Shown: positions 1 to 6,310, counted from the stretch's first letter. The stretch is DNA of 7,659 nucleotides from Oscillospiraceae bacterium (GCA_009776345.1 WRLS01000103.1:1-7659); one strand, 5' to 3'. Translations and numbers: made by a program. Notes: generated by a model not told the origin, from the letters alone.

Positions 1-20
1 AGAAAACCAAGCTGTATAAC

Positions 21-60
21 AAAAAAGCCACCCGCCCCGCCGTGTTAACGGCGGGGCGGC
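21..60 (-). terminator. Rho-independent terminator of the leftward sugar operon
   Basis: A GC-rich hairpin follows the stop codon of the last operon gene. Bases 32-43 pair with 48-59 (12 bp, almost all G-C) around a 4-base loop. Read on the minus strand, the hairpin is followed after a few bases by a run of six T (positions 26-21). The plus strand has only TTTT (61-64) after the stem, so leftward termination is the main job; weak bidirectional action is possible. The gap to the stop codon at 73 is about a dozen bases, typical for an intrinsic terminator. Confidence 0.88.
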
Positions 61-72
61 TTTTGTGTTGCT

Positions 73-1128
73 TTATATTATTTCTTCCACAACCGAATTC
101 GTCTCCGACGATTTAAACGCCGCTTCCATAATTTTCATCACGCGCCGTACTTGCCGATGTGTGATTAGCGGCTGCGCGCCGTTACGGATTACATCATAAA
201 CATTGCGGTAGAAATCCCGCACGTCGGATTCAACTTTTGGCAGCGGATATTCCTTGATGGTTTCGGCTGTCCTCGGCGCCATTGTTTTTGTAAGGCCCGC
301 GGCGGTTGCGACAGGCACCGCGTCGCGCTTTTCCCAATCGGAAACCATGGTGATTTTGCCGTCCAGGTTCCAGTTTTCGACAATGGCGGAGCCGTTTTCC
401 CCGGTGACATACCAGCGCGGCAATCTGATAAAATTGCTGGTGCCGACCTCAACAAGCGCCTTGAACCCATCCTCGAATGTCAGCGTGATAAAACAGCCGT
501 CGTCCACGCCTTCATTTGTGATGTAGGTCAGTTCCGCGTAAACGGATGTAATCGCCTTATCGGGCTTTAGCATGACCATCTGGTCAAGCAGATGCACGCC
601 CCAATCCAACACCATCCCGCCGCCGAATTCCTTTTTGTTGCGCCAATCCCCGGGAATCCCGCGCGAACCCTGCACACGGCTTTCAATGCGGAAGGCATTG
701 CCCAGCATATCATCGTCTATGATTTTTTTGCAAACCAGGAAATCCTCGTCCCAGCGCCGGTTTTGATGCACCGTGAAAAGCTTGCCGTATTTTTCCGCCG
801 CCCCGATCATTTCATCTAAATCCGCAAGGCACAGCGTAACGGGCTTTTCGCTGATCACATTTTTCCCCGCCGCCATAAGCTCTATCGCCAAAGGCTTGTG
901 CAGGTCGTTCGGCGTTGCGATTGTGACAAGCTCAAGCTCCGGGTCCGCAAGCACCGCCTCAAAGGACGGATAGGGCGTAAACCCGGCTTTTTTTGCCGCG
1001 TCCTGCCGCGTTTCAAGAATGTCGTATGTACCCGCGGCCTCTATTTTGTCATCCAGGGTCAAAAGCTTTTCGCCATGCCACTGCCCCATGCCGCCATAAC
1101 CGACAATGGCTGTTTTAATCCGCTTCAT
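73..1128 (-). CDS. Gfo/Idh/MocA family NAD(P)-dependent oxidoreductase (third operon gene)
   Basis: The 351-residue protein has the two-domain layout and usual length of the Gfo/Idh/MocA family. The N-terminal Rossmann fold has the dinucleotide-binding loop GYGGMG at residues 10-15, and the family EKP motif is at 94-96, whose Lys is normally catalytic. HQNRRW (121-126) and GGGMVLDWGVHLLDQ (169-183, with His179 at the usual catalytic position) belong to the substrate-binding C-terminal domain. Such enzymes oxidise or reduce a sugar, polyol or sugar-derivative hydroxyl in the cytoplasm. The start is supported by AAGGAG at 1138-1143, nine bases before the ATG. It lies 45 bases behind the isomerase gene with no terminator between, so it is probably cotranscribed. 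It is clearly divergent from the other dehydrogenase in the operon, so the two are not a recent duplication and probably act on different steps or substrates. The substrate is unknown. Confidence 0.93.
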   Translation of the reverse strand: MKRIKTAIVGYGGMGQWHGEKLLTLDDKIEAAGTYDILETRQDAAKKAGFTPYPSFEAVLADPELELVTIATPNDLHKPLAIELMAAGKNVISEKPVTLCLADLDEMIGAAEKYGKLFTVHQNRRWDEDFLVCKKIIDDDMLGNAFRIESRVQGSRGIPGDWRNKKEFGGGMVLDWGVHLLDQMVMLKPDKAITSVYAELTYITNEGVDDGCFITLTFEDGFKALVEVGTSNFIRLPRWYVTGENGSAIVENWNLDGKITMVSDWEKRDAVPVATAAGLTKTMAPRTAETIKEYPLPKVESDVRDFYRNVYDVIRNGAQPLITHRQVRRVMKIMEAAFKSSETNSVVEEII

Positions 1129-1173
1129 AATAGTTTGCTCCTTAAGCTTTTAAAATAATGCCTTGACACTTCC

Positions 1174-2139
1174 TTACGCCCACCACATCTCGCCGGGCTT
1201 CTCGAACAGCAGCACGTTTTGCAGGAATTTTACCGCGCTTTCCAGCCCTTCCTTCACGGACATCAGCGCGTCTTCATGCTCGATGCTCACCGCGCCGTCA
1301 TAACCGACGGCCCGAAGCGTGGAGATGATATCCTTCCAGACGCTGAAGTCATGTCCGTAACCAACGGTGCGGAACAGCCATGAACGCCCAAGCGCGTCGC
1401 CGTAGCTGCCGGTATCCAGCACGCCGTTGACTTCTACATTACGCGCGTCGATTTTGGTGTCCTTCGCGTGGAAATGGTAGATCGCGCCTTTCAGCTGTTT
1501 GATTGCCTCAACCGGGTTCATGCCCTGCCAGAAAAGATGGCTGGGGTCAAAATTCGCGCCGATCGCGTCACCGACAGCATCACGAAGCCGCAAAAGCGAG
1601 CTTGTATTATACACGCAAAAGCCGGGATGTATTTCCAGCGCGATTTTTGTAACGCCGTACTGCGCGGCTTCCTTCGCGGCGGATTTCCAGTACGGGATTA
1701 GCACATCGTCCCACTGGTATTTCAGTATCTCTAAGTAATCCGGCGGCCAGGAGCAAGTGACCCAGTTTGGATATTTCGCGCCGGGTTGATCACCCGGGCA
1801 GCCGGAAAACGTGATCACCGTATCCACGCCGAGCTTTTCCGCCGCTTTGCAGGTATCGATAAAATCTTTGTGTGCCTTTGCGGCGAAAGCTTTATCGGGA
1901 TGCACATGGTTTGTATGCGTGGACAGCGCGCTGACCTCAAGGCTGTATTTTGCAAGCAGAGCCTTCAGCTCATCGAATTTGGACGGGTCAGCCAAAAACT
2001 GCTCGGGGTTTAAATGCGCATTGCCGGGATAGCCGCCTGTGCCGATCTCCACCGTCTGTACGCCAAGGCCGCTCAGGTAGGCAAACGCCTCCTCGGCAGG
2101 CATAGAGTGCAGCGGTACGGTCATAACGCCTAGCTTCAT
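1174..2139 (-). CDS. Sugar phosphate isomerase/epimerase-like TIM-barrel protein (AP endonuclease 2 fold)
   Basis: The 321-residue protein matches the xylose-isomerase-like/AP-endonuclease-2 TIM barrel in length and motifs. Barrel-strand motifs appear in order: VEIGTGGYPGNAH (30-42), GVDTVITFSGCPGD (104-117), IALEIHPG (166-173), ANFDPSHLFWQG (195-206), YHFHAKDTK (221-229) and VSIEHED (284-290). Glu169, Asp198, His224 and Glu287 are the likely divalent-metal ligands, by position in the family. The GTGGYPGNAH segment and C-terminal EKPGEMWWA resemble, from memory, a widespread subfamily found beside Gfo/Idh/MocA dehydrogenases, for which I know no proven reaction. Expected roles are isomerisation or epimerisation of a keto-sugar, or metal-dependent cleavage of a 3-keto-glycoside. 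The start follows an AAAGGGGG ribosome binding site (2147-2154) that overlaps the stop codon of the upstream gene; the 13-base gap implies translational coupling. No signal peptide is seen, so it is cytoplasmic. Confidence 0.92.
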   Translation of the reverse strand: MKLGVMTVPLHSMPAEEAFAYLSGLGVQTVEIGTGGYPGNAHLNPEQFLADPSKFDELKALLAKYSLEVSALSTHTNHVHPDKAFAAKAHKDFIDTCKAAEKLGVDTVITFSGCPGDQPGAKYPNWVTCSWPPDYLEILKYQWDDVLIPYWKSAAKEAAQYGVTKIALEIHPGFCVYNTSSLLRLRDAVGDAIGANFDPSHLFWQGMNPVEAIKQLKGAIYHFHAKDTKIDARNVEVNGVLDTGSYGDALGRSWLFRTVGYGHDFSVWKDIISTLRAVGYDGAVSIEHEDALMSVKEGLESAVKFLQNVLLFEKPGEMWWA

Positions 2140-2152
2140 ATTTTAGCCCCCT

Positions 2153-3235
2153 TTAATCAAATATAACAGGCTTGCCGGACTCCGCAGAATCATAGATTGC
2201 CTCAAGAAGCTGGGTTACAACCAGCGCCTGCTCGGGCTTTGTGCGGACCTCGGTATCATTTAACACAGCGTCGATGAAGGCGCGCGCTTCGAGTACCTGC
2301 GGCTCACTGCTCAGCCCCTCATAAAAAGCTACCTTGCCGACGTTGAGGTCGGGCTTGTTTATGTAGAGCCTGCCGTATTTGTCGCCGTTTATGCGCAGCC
2401 CGTCAAGCATATCCGCGCCGCCTTTTGTGCCGGAAATGGATGTTTTAGCTTCGTTGATATCAAGGGTATTGAGCGCCCAAGCGGCTTCTAAGTAAACAGT
2501 TGCGCCGTTTTTCATGGTGATAAACCCAAAGGCGGAATCCTCTACCGTAAATTCTTCCGGGTCCCATGGGCCGAAGGCGTTGCCGCAGTTGCCGTTCTCG
2601 CCGAGCTTTTTGTATACTGTGCCCACAACCATTTTAGGCTCGTAGTTGTCCATCATCCACAGGGTTAAGTCGAGCGCGTGTGTGCCGATGTCAATGAGCG
2701 GGCCGCCGCCTTGTTTTTCCCCATCTAGGAACACGCCCCAAGTCGGCACCGCGCGGCGGCGTATGGCATGGGCGCGGGCATAGTAGATCTCGCCCAGCTC
2801 ACCGTTTTCGCACATTTCTTTTAGATAAAGCGAATCCTGGCGGTAGCGGCTTTGGTAGCCGATAGTAAGCTTCTTACCGGTTTTATTTGCGGCATCGAGC
2901 ATTTTTTTCGCGTCGGCATATGTAGCCGCCATTGGTTTTTCGCACATAACATGCTTTCCCGACTCCAGCGCGTCCACAGTGATAGGGCAGTGGGCTACGT
3001 TGGGGGTAAGCACATACACAATGTCGATGGTCTTGTCTTCCAGCAGTTCTTTGTAATCCACATAGGTTTTTGCGTCTTTACAGCCAAACTCCTTTGCGGC
3101 TTTTTCAGCGCGTTCCTCGATGATATCACAGAAAGCCGCCATTTCTACGTCCTTGAACTGTGCCAGGGACGGCATATGCTTTCCGTTTGCGATGCCGCCG
3201 CAGCCGATGATACCGGTACGAAGCTTCTTATCCAT
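2153..3235 (-). CDS. Gfo/Idh/MocA family NAD(P)-dependent oxidoreductase (first operon gene)
   Basis: The protein has 360 residues. The Rossmann loop GCGGIA lies at residues 11-16, after the hydrophobic first strand RTGII. EKP is at 99-101 (Lys100 the expected catalytic lysine), GYQSRY at 126-131, and GGGPLIDIGTHALDL at 176-190 places His186 at the usual catalytic position. The RRRAVPTWGVF segment (159-169) lies in the substrate-binding domain. By family it is a cytoplasmic NAD(P)-dependent sugar, polyol or sugar-acid dehydrogenase; which one cannot be told. It is the first gene after the promoter at about 3280-3307. The ATG follows an AGGAG ribosome binding site (about 3246-3250) at a spacing of ten bases. 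It is tightly coupled to the downstream isomerase-like gene, so the two products probably act in successive steps. Confidence 0.93.
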   Translation of the reverse strand: MDKKLRTGIIGCGGIANGKHMPSLAQFKDVEMAAFCDIIEERAEKAAKEFGCKDAKTYVDYKELLEDKTIDIVYVLTPNVAHCPITVDALESGKHVMCEKPMAATYADAKKMLDAANKTGKKLTIGYQSRYRQDSLYLKEMCENGELGEIYYARAHAIRRRAVPTWGVFLDGEKQGGGPLIDIGTHALDLTLWMMDNYEPKMVVGTVYKKLGENGNCGNAFGPWDPEEFTVEDSAFGFITMKNGATVYLEAAWALNTLDINEAKTSISGTKGGADMLDGLRINGDKYGRLYINKPDLNVGKVAFYEGLSSEPQVLEARAFIDAVLNDTEVRTKPEQALVVTQLLEAIYDSAESGKPVIFD

Positions 3236-3279
3236 ACTACGGTCACTCCTTTATTTTTATTAAAATGCCTTTCAAAACT

Positions 3280-3307
3280 ATTATAACACTGCCGTAAAAA
3301 AAATAAA
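3280..3307 (-). promoter_or_regulatory. Extended -10 promoter of the leftward dehydrogenase/isomerase operon
   Basis: On the minus strand, TGTTATAAT (3288-3280) is a perfect extended -10 element. The -35 region is poor (TTTATT at about 3307-3302, 16-base spacing), which extended -10 promoters tolerate. Transcription would begin near 3273 and give a leader of about 38 bases ending in the AGGAG site of the first gene. The same nine bases, TGTTATAAT, form the -10 of the aldo/keto reductase promoter. The rest of the gap between the VOC stop (3397) and the operon start holds no ORF with a credible start and no strong hairpin, so read-through from the VOC gene is possible. Confidence 0.65.
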
Positions 3308-3396
3308 GGGGGTAAACAATGATACCGTAATGTTTATGAAATACTCCAAAATATGCGGCGTATTCTGGTAATAACAAACAAAGCTGTATGTGTTGA

Positions 3397-3795
3397 TTAC
3401 TGCTTTGAATAATTGAGCGACCAAGGGGCGCCGTAGCGGTCGGTTACTATAGCGTGAAGCGCCCCGGTCATGGTTTCGCGCAGCTCCATGCCGATATGCC
3501 CGCGGTTGCTCAGCGCTGCATATACCCTGCCGATTTCTTCTTCTGTTTCCATATGCAGCATCAGTGACACATTGCCGAGCTTGCCGCGCTTTTCGTTGAA
3601 AATATCGGAAAAATAAAAAATGCATTTATTGTTGACATGAAGCTCGGCGTGTACCACCTTACCCGGCGCATGGCGGAACAAGGCGTTGTTGTCGGACGTT
3701 TGCAGATTTCTTATATCCCCGCCGAAAACACCGCGGTAAAAATCAAGCGCCTCACCGCAGTTCATCACATAAATTTCAGGTACAATTTGCTTCAT
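3397..3795 (-). CDS. VOC-superfamily (PhnB/glyoxalase-like) protein
   Basis: The 132-residue protein shows the paired beta-alpha-beta-beta-beta layout of the vicinal oxygen chelate fold. The N-terminal half has PEIYVMNCGEALDFYRGVFGG (6-26), the usual 'A..FY..vFGg' helix signature, then VVHAELHV (47-54). The C-terminal half ends in AIVTDRYGAPWSLNY (115-129), matching the 'vtDryGv.W.lN' ending of PhnB-like proteins. The start is the ATG at 3795, not the TTG at 3810: the TTG overlaps the GGAGG ribosome binding site that serves 3795. PhnB-like proteins bind a divalent metal, but few have a proven reaction; isomerase, lyase or resistance roles are all known in the superfamily. It is upstream of the sugar operon on the same strand with a 161-base gap containing a promoter, so a shared function is uncertain. 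Confidence 0.85.
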   Translation of the reverse strand: MKQIVPEIYVMNCGEALDFYRGVFGGDIRNLQTSDNNALFRHAPGKVVHAELHVNNKCIFYFSDIFNEKRGKLGNVSLMLHMETEEEIGRVYAALSNRGHIGMELRETMTGALHAIVTDRYGAPWSLNYSKQ

Positions 3796-3803
3796 GCCCG
3801 CAT

Positions 3804-3808
3804 CCTCC
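3804..3808 (-). promoter_or_regulatory. Ribosome binding site fixing the VOC gene start
   Basis: GGAGG on the minus strand lies eight bases before the ATG at 3795. It overlaps the alternative TTG start at 3810, so it cannot serve that codon and decides in favour of 3795. Confidence 0.85.
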
Positions 3809-3872
3809 AAAATATCTATTTTACTTTTCGATTTTCAGCCGTGTTATATTCACATCACCCCGCGCGATTTAA

Positions 3873-3889
3873 TGGAAAGTATATTTCCA
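3873..3889. promoter_or_regulatory. 17-bp palindrome, possible operator
   Basis: TGGAAA (3873-3878) and TTTCCA (3884-3889) are perfect inverted arms around GTATA. On the minus strand the centre reads TATACT, a possible -10 hexamer for the VOC gene, so a protein bound here could block it. It also lies about 70 bases upstream of the rightward promoter. I do not recognise the site as that of a named regulator; it is a candidate only. Confidence 0.35.
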
Positions 3890-3935
3890 GCGCAAAAAAA
3901 CGTATAAAGAATGTCCATACTTCGTTTTTTCTTTA

Positions 3936-3966
3936 TTCACAATTATTCGAGGAAATATGCTATACT
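3936..3966 (+). promoter_or_regulatory. Extended -10 promoter of the HD-comF operon
   Basis: TGC followed by TATACT (3958-3966) is an extended -10 element with five of six consensus bases. TTCACA at 3936-3941 could be the -35, at a long 19-base spacing. The start of transcription would be near 3973, about 145 bases before the HD start codon. Most of that leader is the inverted-repeat element at 3982-4091. Confidence 0.55.
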
Positions 3967-3981
3967 TCTACATGGGCTTGG

Positions 3982-4091
3982 TCTAATACTAATATCCGTT
4001 TAAGAAATAGACAAAAAATCGAGCAAAAGCTTTCAGTTATGGGTTTTGCGAAAATTTTTTGTCCTCATTTCTAACGGAGATTAGTATAAGA
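3982..4091. mobile_element. MITE-like 110-base inverted-repeat element
   Basis: The ends are near-perfect inverted repeats: 3982-4000 matches the complement of 4073-4091 at 17 of 19 positions, including ATACTAAT and TCCGTT. The interior keeps pairing: AGAAAT (4003-4008) with ATTTCT (4067-4072), ACAAAAAAT (4011-4019) with ATTTTTTGT (4054-4062), and GCAAAA (4023-4028) with TTTTGC (4044-4049), leaving a 15-base loop. About 40 base pairs form in total. There is no coding capacity for a transposase. If the ends are TACTAAT and ATTAGTA, both are flanked by TAA (3984-3986 and 4087-4089), a possible 3-bp target duplication, though one this short could be chance. The element lies between promoter and gene; without it the leader would be about 35 bases. 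Alternatives are a structured leader RNA or an attenuator, but there is no T-run after the closing stem. Confidence 0.6.
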
Positions 4092-4106
4092 ATATATATC
4101 GAAAAT

Positions 4107-4110
4107 GGAG
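4107..4110 (+). promoter_or_regulatory. Ribosome binding site fixing the HD gene start
   Basis: GGAG lies eight bases before the ATG at 4119. The longer reading would begin with TTG at 4059 inside the inverted-repeat element and has no ribosome binding site, so 4119 is preferred. Confidence 0.75.
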
Positions 4111-4118
4111 ATGTGCTG

Positions 4119-4628
4119 ATGGTATTCCCCTTTACCGAAAAGTGGCGCACGCGCAAGGCCGAAATGGTCACGGAATTCTACTCGTACATAGAAGAGCTGC
4201 TGGAGCATGAAATGGTAGCAAGGCTAGACAATTTTATCCATCACCACTGTTACACGCGGTTAAGGCACTCGCTGGATGTTGCGTATTACAGTTTTTTTAT
4301 CGCAAAGCTGTTTCATTTAAATGTAAGGAGCGTCGCGAGGGCGGGCCTGCTCCACGACCTGTTCCATTATATCCGCACACAGGAAGATTTCCCCGCAGGT
4401 TCCGGCCATTCAAAGGCGCACCCGAGGATCGCGCTGGAAAACGCAAAATCTATTTGCACACTAAGCGAAATCGAGGAGGACATCATCCTCAAACATATGT
4501 GGCTGGTAACACTGCCGTTCCCGCGTTATAAAGAAAGCTTTGTCGTCACATTCGTTGATAAAATCTGCGCGGTTTCCGAGTTTTCAAAAAGCGTGTTCTC
4601 GCCCGGGCTGCGCACGGTTTTCGGATGA
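4119..4628 (+). CDS. HD-domain protein, putative metal-dependent phosphohydrolase
   Basis: The 169-residue protein carries the spaced HD-superfamily metal ligands: His50 in RLRHS, His79-Asp80 in GLLHDLFHY, His126 in ILKHMW and Asp147 in FVDKICA, with a GHSKAHPRIALENA segment (96-109) between the HD pair and His126. This order (H, HD, H, D) fits a small single-domain HD hydrolase, a group that acts on nucleotides, phosphorylated metabolites or other phosphate esters. The substrate is not evident. No membrane segment or signal peptide is seen, so it is cytoplasmic. The short N-terminal helix (about 1-35) precedes the domain. The gene is 24 bases upstream of the ComF-family gene in the same orientation, so the two form an operon. 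The leader contains the MITE-like element, which may affect expression. Confidence 0.88.
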   Translation: MVFPFTEKWRTRKAEMVTEFYSYIEELLEHEMVARLDNFIHHHCYTRLRHSLDVAYYSFFIAKLFHLNVRSVARAGLLHDLFHYIRTQEDFPAGSGHSKAHPRIALENAKSICTLSEIEEDIILKHMWLVTLPFPRYKESFVVTFVDKICAVSEFSKSVFSPGLRTVFG

Positions 4629-4652
4629 TAACGGCACATAGGGGAGGAGTTT

Positions 4653-5312
4653 ATGGGCGACGGAATCTTTGAGCGGCTTGTTTCACTGCTATATCCCCGC
4701 CGCTGTATTATCTGCCAAAAGTTAGTAGAATCCGATATTTTGCATTGCGGCGGCTGTCAATGCGGGCCTGTGGATAACAATAGGTTATTGGAAAAGCTTA
4801 CCCATCCCCTTATTGCGGAAATCGCTGTACCGTTCGCTTATGGCAAAGATATATCGCAGGCGGTTTTGGCAATGAAGCAGTACCGTGACAGGCGCATGAC
4901 GGATTATTATACGGATGCCGCAGCCGAAAAGCTCCGAAAGGCTTACGGCATTGACGGCATAACTTGTATCCCTATAAGCAGGCAGGCGCTTATAAGGCGC
5001 GGCTTTAACCATAGTGAGGTTTTTGCACGGGCGCTTGGCATCAAGCTCGGGATTCCTTATCTGGACGGGCTGCTGATACGCAGCGGCAATATCAGACAAA
5101 GAAACCTTGACAGGGGCGACAGGTTTGTAAATGCCGCCGCGGCTTACCGCCTCGGGAAGCGTGCGGATATAATAAAGGGGAAGCATATACTTCTCGCGGA
5201 CGATGTAATAACGACCGGGGCAACGGTTTTGGCTTGCTGCGGCTGTTTGGCAAGCGCAGGGGCGGCGGCGGTTTCCGTCGCTGCTATATGTTCTACCACG
5301 CCAAACGCGTGA
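4653..5312 (+). CDS. comF: ComF family protein (zinc ribbon plus phosphoribosyltransferase-like domain)
   Basis: The 219-residue protein has the full ComF layout and length. An N-terminal zinc ribbon has CIIC at 18-21 and CGGC at 32-35. The central part has the family signature PISRQALIRRGFNHSE (107-122). The PRPP-binding loop of type I phosphoribosyltransferases, ILLADDVITTGAT (179-191), has the paired acidic residues Asp183 and Asp184. ComF proteins are cytoplasmic and linked to DNA uptake in competence (ComFC in Bacillus, interacting with the helicase ComFA). Many carriers are not known to be competent, and a phosphoribosyltransferase reaction is unproven. A strong GGGGAGGAG (4641-4649) precedes the ATG closely. 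It is the second gene after the HD-domain gene; no ComFA homologue lies in the window. There is no terminator before the next promoter at 5318. Confidence 0.92.
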   Translation: MGDGIFERLVSLLYPRRCIICQKLVESDILHCGGCQCGPVDNNRLLEKLTHPLIAEIAVPFAYGKDISQAVLAMKQYRDRRMTDYYTDAAAEKLRKAYGIDGITCIPISRQALIRRGFNHSEVFARALGIKLGIPYLDGLLIRSGNIRQRNLDRGDRFVNAAAAYRLGKRADIIKGKHILLADDVITTGATVLACCGCLASAGAAAVSVAAICSTTPNA

Positions 5313-5317
5313 ACAGC

Positions 5318-5346
5318 TTGCTTTAATACAGCCTATTTGTTATAAT
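5318..5346 (+). promoter_or_regulatory. Near-consensus promoter of the aldo/keto reductase gene
   Basis: TTGCTT (5318-5323), a 17-base spacer and TATAAT (5341-5346), extended by TGT at 5338-5340, form the best sigma-A-type promoter in the window. It begins six bases after the comF stop. The predicted transcription start is near 5353, so the in-frame ATG at 5345 overlaps the -10 and cannot be the start of translation on this transcript. Confidence 0.85.
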
Positions 5347-5372
5347 GTCAGCAGGGATACAAACAAAACACG

Positions 5373-5378
5373 AAAGGA
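5373..5378 (+). promoter_or_regulatory. Ribosome binding site fixing the aldo/keto reductase start
   Basis: AAAGGA lies eight bases before the ATG at 5387. The alternative in-frame ATG at 5378 overlaps it and has no site of its own, and the one at 5345 lies in the -10 element. Confidence 0.8.
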
Positions 5379-5386
5379 TGCTGACA

Positions 5387-6310
5387 ATGAAAACAATCAC
5401 CCTGGGCGGTAAGCTCGCGGCGCCGCAGGTCGGTCTTGGCTGTATGCGCGTCACCGGGCTTAGCAAAACCGAGATGGAGGCCTACTACCGCCTGTCTATG
5501 GAGCTTGGCATAAACTTTTTCGACCACGCGGATATTTACGGCAAAGGCGGGGCTTGCGAATCCCATTTCGCCGATTCCATCGGGATGAACGCTTCGATGC
5601 GCGAAAAGATGATCATCCAGACCAAATGCGGTATCCGCCCCGGGGTCTGCTTCGATTTTTCAAAGGAGCATATCCTCGCGTCTGTAGACGGCAGCCTCGG
5701 GCGGCTAAAGACCGATTACATCGACATCCTGCTGCTTCACCGCCCCGATGCGCTTGTAGAGCCGGAGGAAGTCGCCGAAGCCTTTGAAATCCTCCTCAAA
5801 TCAGGCAAGGTGCGCTATTTCGGCGTCAGCAACCAAAACCCATATCAGATCGCACTGCTCGCCCGTTACCTCGGCGAAGGCGCGATTATCGCGAACCAAA
5901 TGCAGCTCAGCATCACACACTGCCCGATGATAGATTTCGGCATCAATGTAAACACCGAAAAGCCGGAAGCCATTGACCGCGACAACGGCACGCTGGATTA
6001 TTGCAGGCTGCATAATATCACAATCCAGGCCTGGTCGCCGTTCCAGTACGGTTTCTTTGAAGGCGTGTTTATCGGCGACAAAAAGTTCCCGGAGCTTAAC
6101 AAAAAACTCGATGAGCTTGCGGAAAAATACAATTCAACCCCCACCGGTATCGCGGTAGCCTGGATCAACCGCCACCCCGCGAATATTCAAACAATCGTAG
6201 GCACCACAAACGCCGGAAGGCTCAAAGAGCTTGCGGCGGCCTGTGACTTTACAATCACGCGCGATGAATGGTACTCTCTGTATATGGCGGCCGGAAAAAC
6301 TTTGCCGTAA
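5387..6310 (+). CDS. Aldo/keto reductase, YdhF-like
   Basis: The 307-residue protein is full length for an aldo/keto reductase (beta8-alpha8 barrel, NADPH-dependent carbonyl reduction in the cytoplasm). The catalytic tetrad is visible: Asp46 and Tyr51 in FFDHADIYG, Lys80 in QTKCGI, and His118 in LLLHRPD. FDHADIYG in place of the common FDTA.YG, the LLHRPDALVEPEEVAEAF stretch (116-133) and GKVRYFGVSN (140-149) closely resemble E. coli YdhF, whose physiological substrate I do not know. GTTNAGRLKEL near the C-terminus is the usual cofactor-phosphate binding region. The gene has its own promoter and terminator and is apparently monocistronic. It may reduce sugar-derived carbonyls, given the sugar genes on both sides, but this is only context. 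Confidence 0.93.
   Translation: MKTITLGGKLAAPQVGLGCMRVTGLSKTEMEAYYRLSMELGINFFDHADIYGKGGACESHFADSIGMNASMREKMIIQTKCGIRPGVCFDFSKEHILASVDGSLGRLKTDYIDILLLHRPDALVEPEEVAEAFEILLKSGKVRYFGVSNQNPYQIALLARYLGEGAIIANQMQLSITHCPMIDFGINVNTEKPEAIDRDNGTLDYCRLHNITIQAWSPFQYGFFEGVFIGDKKFPELNKKLDELAEKYNSTPTGIAVAWINRHPANIQTIVGTTNAGRLKELAAACDFTITRDEWYSLYMAAGKTLP

Larger units (their letters stand above)
3796..4118. other. Divergent intergenic region between the VOC and HD-domain genes
   Basis: This AT-rich gap of 323 bases separates leftward from rightward transcription. From left to right it holds the VOC ribosome binding site, a 17-bp palindrome (3873-3889), a weak A/T hairpin (AAAAAACG 3895-3902 against CGTTTTTT 3923-3930), an extended -10 promoter facing right (3958-3966), a 110-base self-complementary element (3982-4091), and the HD gene ribosome binding site. 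I could not assign a convincing promoter for the VOC gene: TATAAC at 3848-3843 and TATACT at 3883-3878 on the minus strand both lack a good -35. No credible small gene was found. Confidence 0.7.

Noticed and set aside
3261..3274. Possible catabolite-repression (cre-like) site near the start of the leftward operon
   Set aside because: TGAAAGGCATTTTA on the minus strand has partly matching arms but lacks the essential central CG and the final CA, so it does not meet the cre consensus.
2852..3286. Plus-strand open frame of 144 codons opposite the first dehydrogenase
   Set aside because: It is the antisense shadow of a clear Gfo/Idh/MocA gene, with no domain and no promoter.
3281..3625. Minus-strand open frame of 114 codons overlapping the VOC gene
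   Set aside because: It is out of frame with the VOC gene and runs into the downstream promoter region. Its predicted protein is arginine-rich in the first part and shows no family motif.
3895..3930. A/T-rich hairpin AAAAAACG...CGTTTTTT as a terminator
   Set aside because: The stem is weak and nearly all A-T, and no gene ends just upstream on either strand.
3637..4074. Plus-strand open frame of 145 codons, antisense to the VOC gene and running into the inverted-repeat element
   Set aside because: Its first part lies opposite a well-supported VOC gene and its last part translates the palindromic element. It has no ribosome binding site and no recognisable domain.
4081..4090. Promoter inside the right end of the inverted-repeat element (TATAAG)
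   Set aside because: The hexamer is poor and the only -35 candidate, TTGTCC, is 20 bases away. The extended -10 at 3958-3966 is better.
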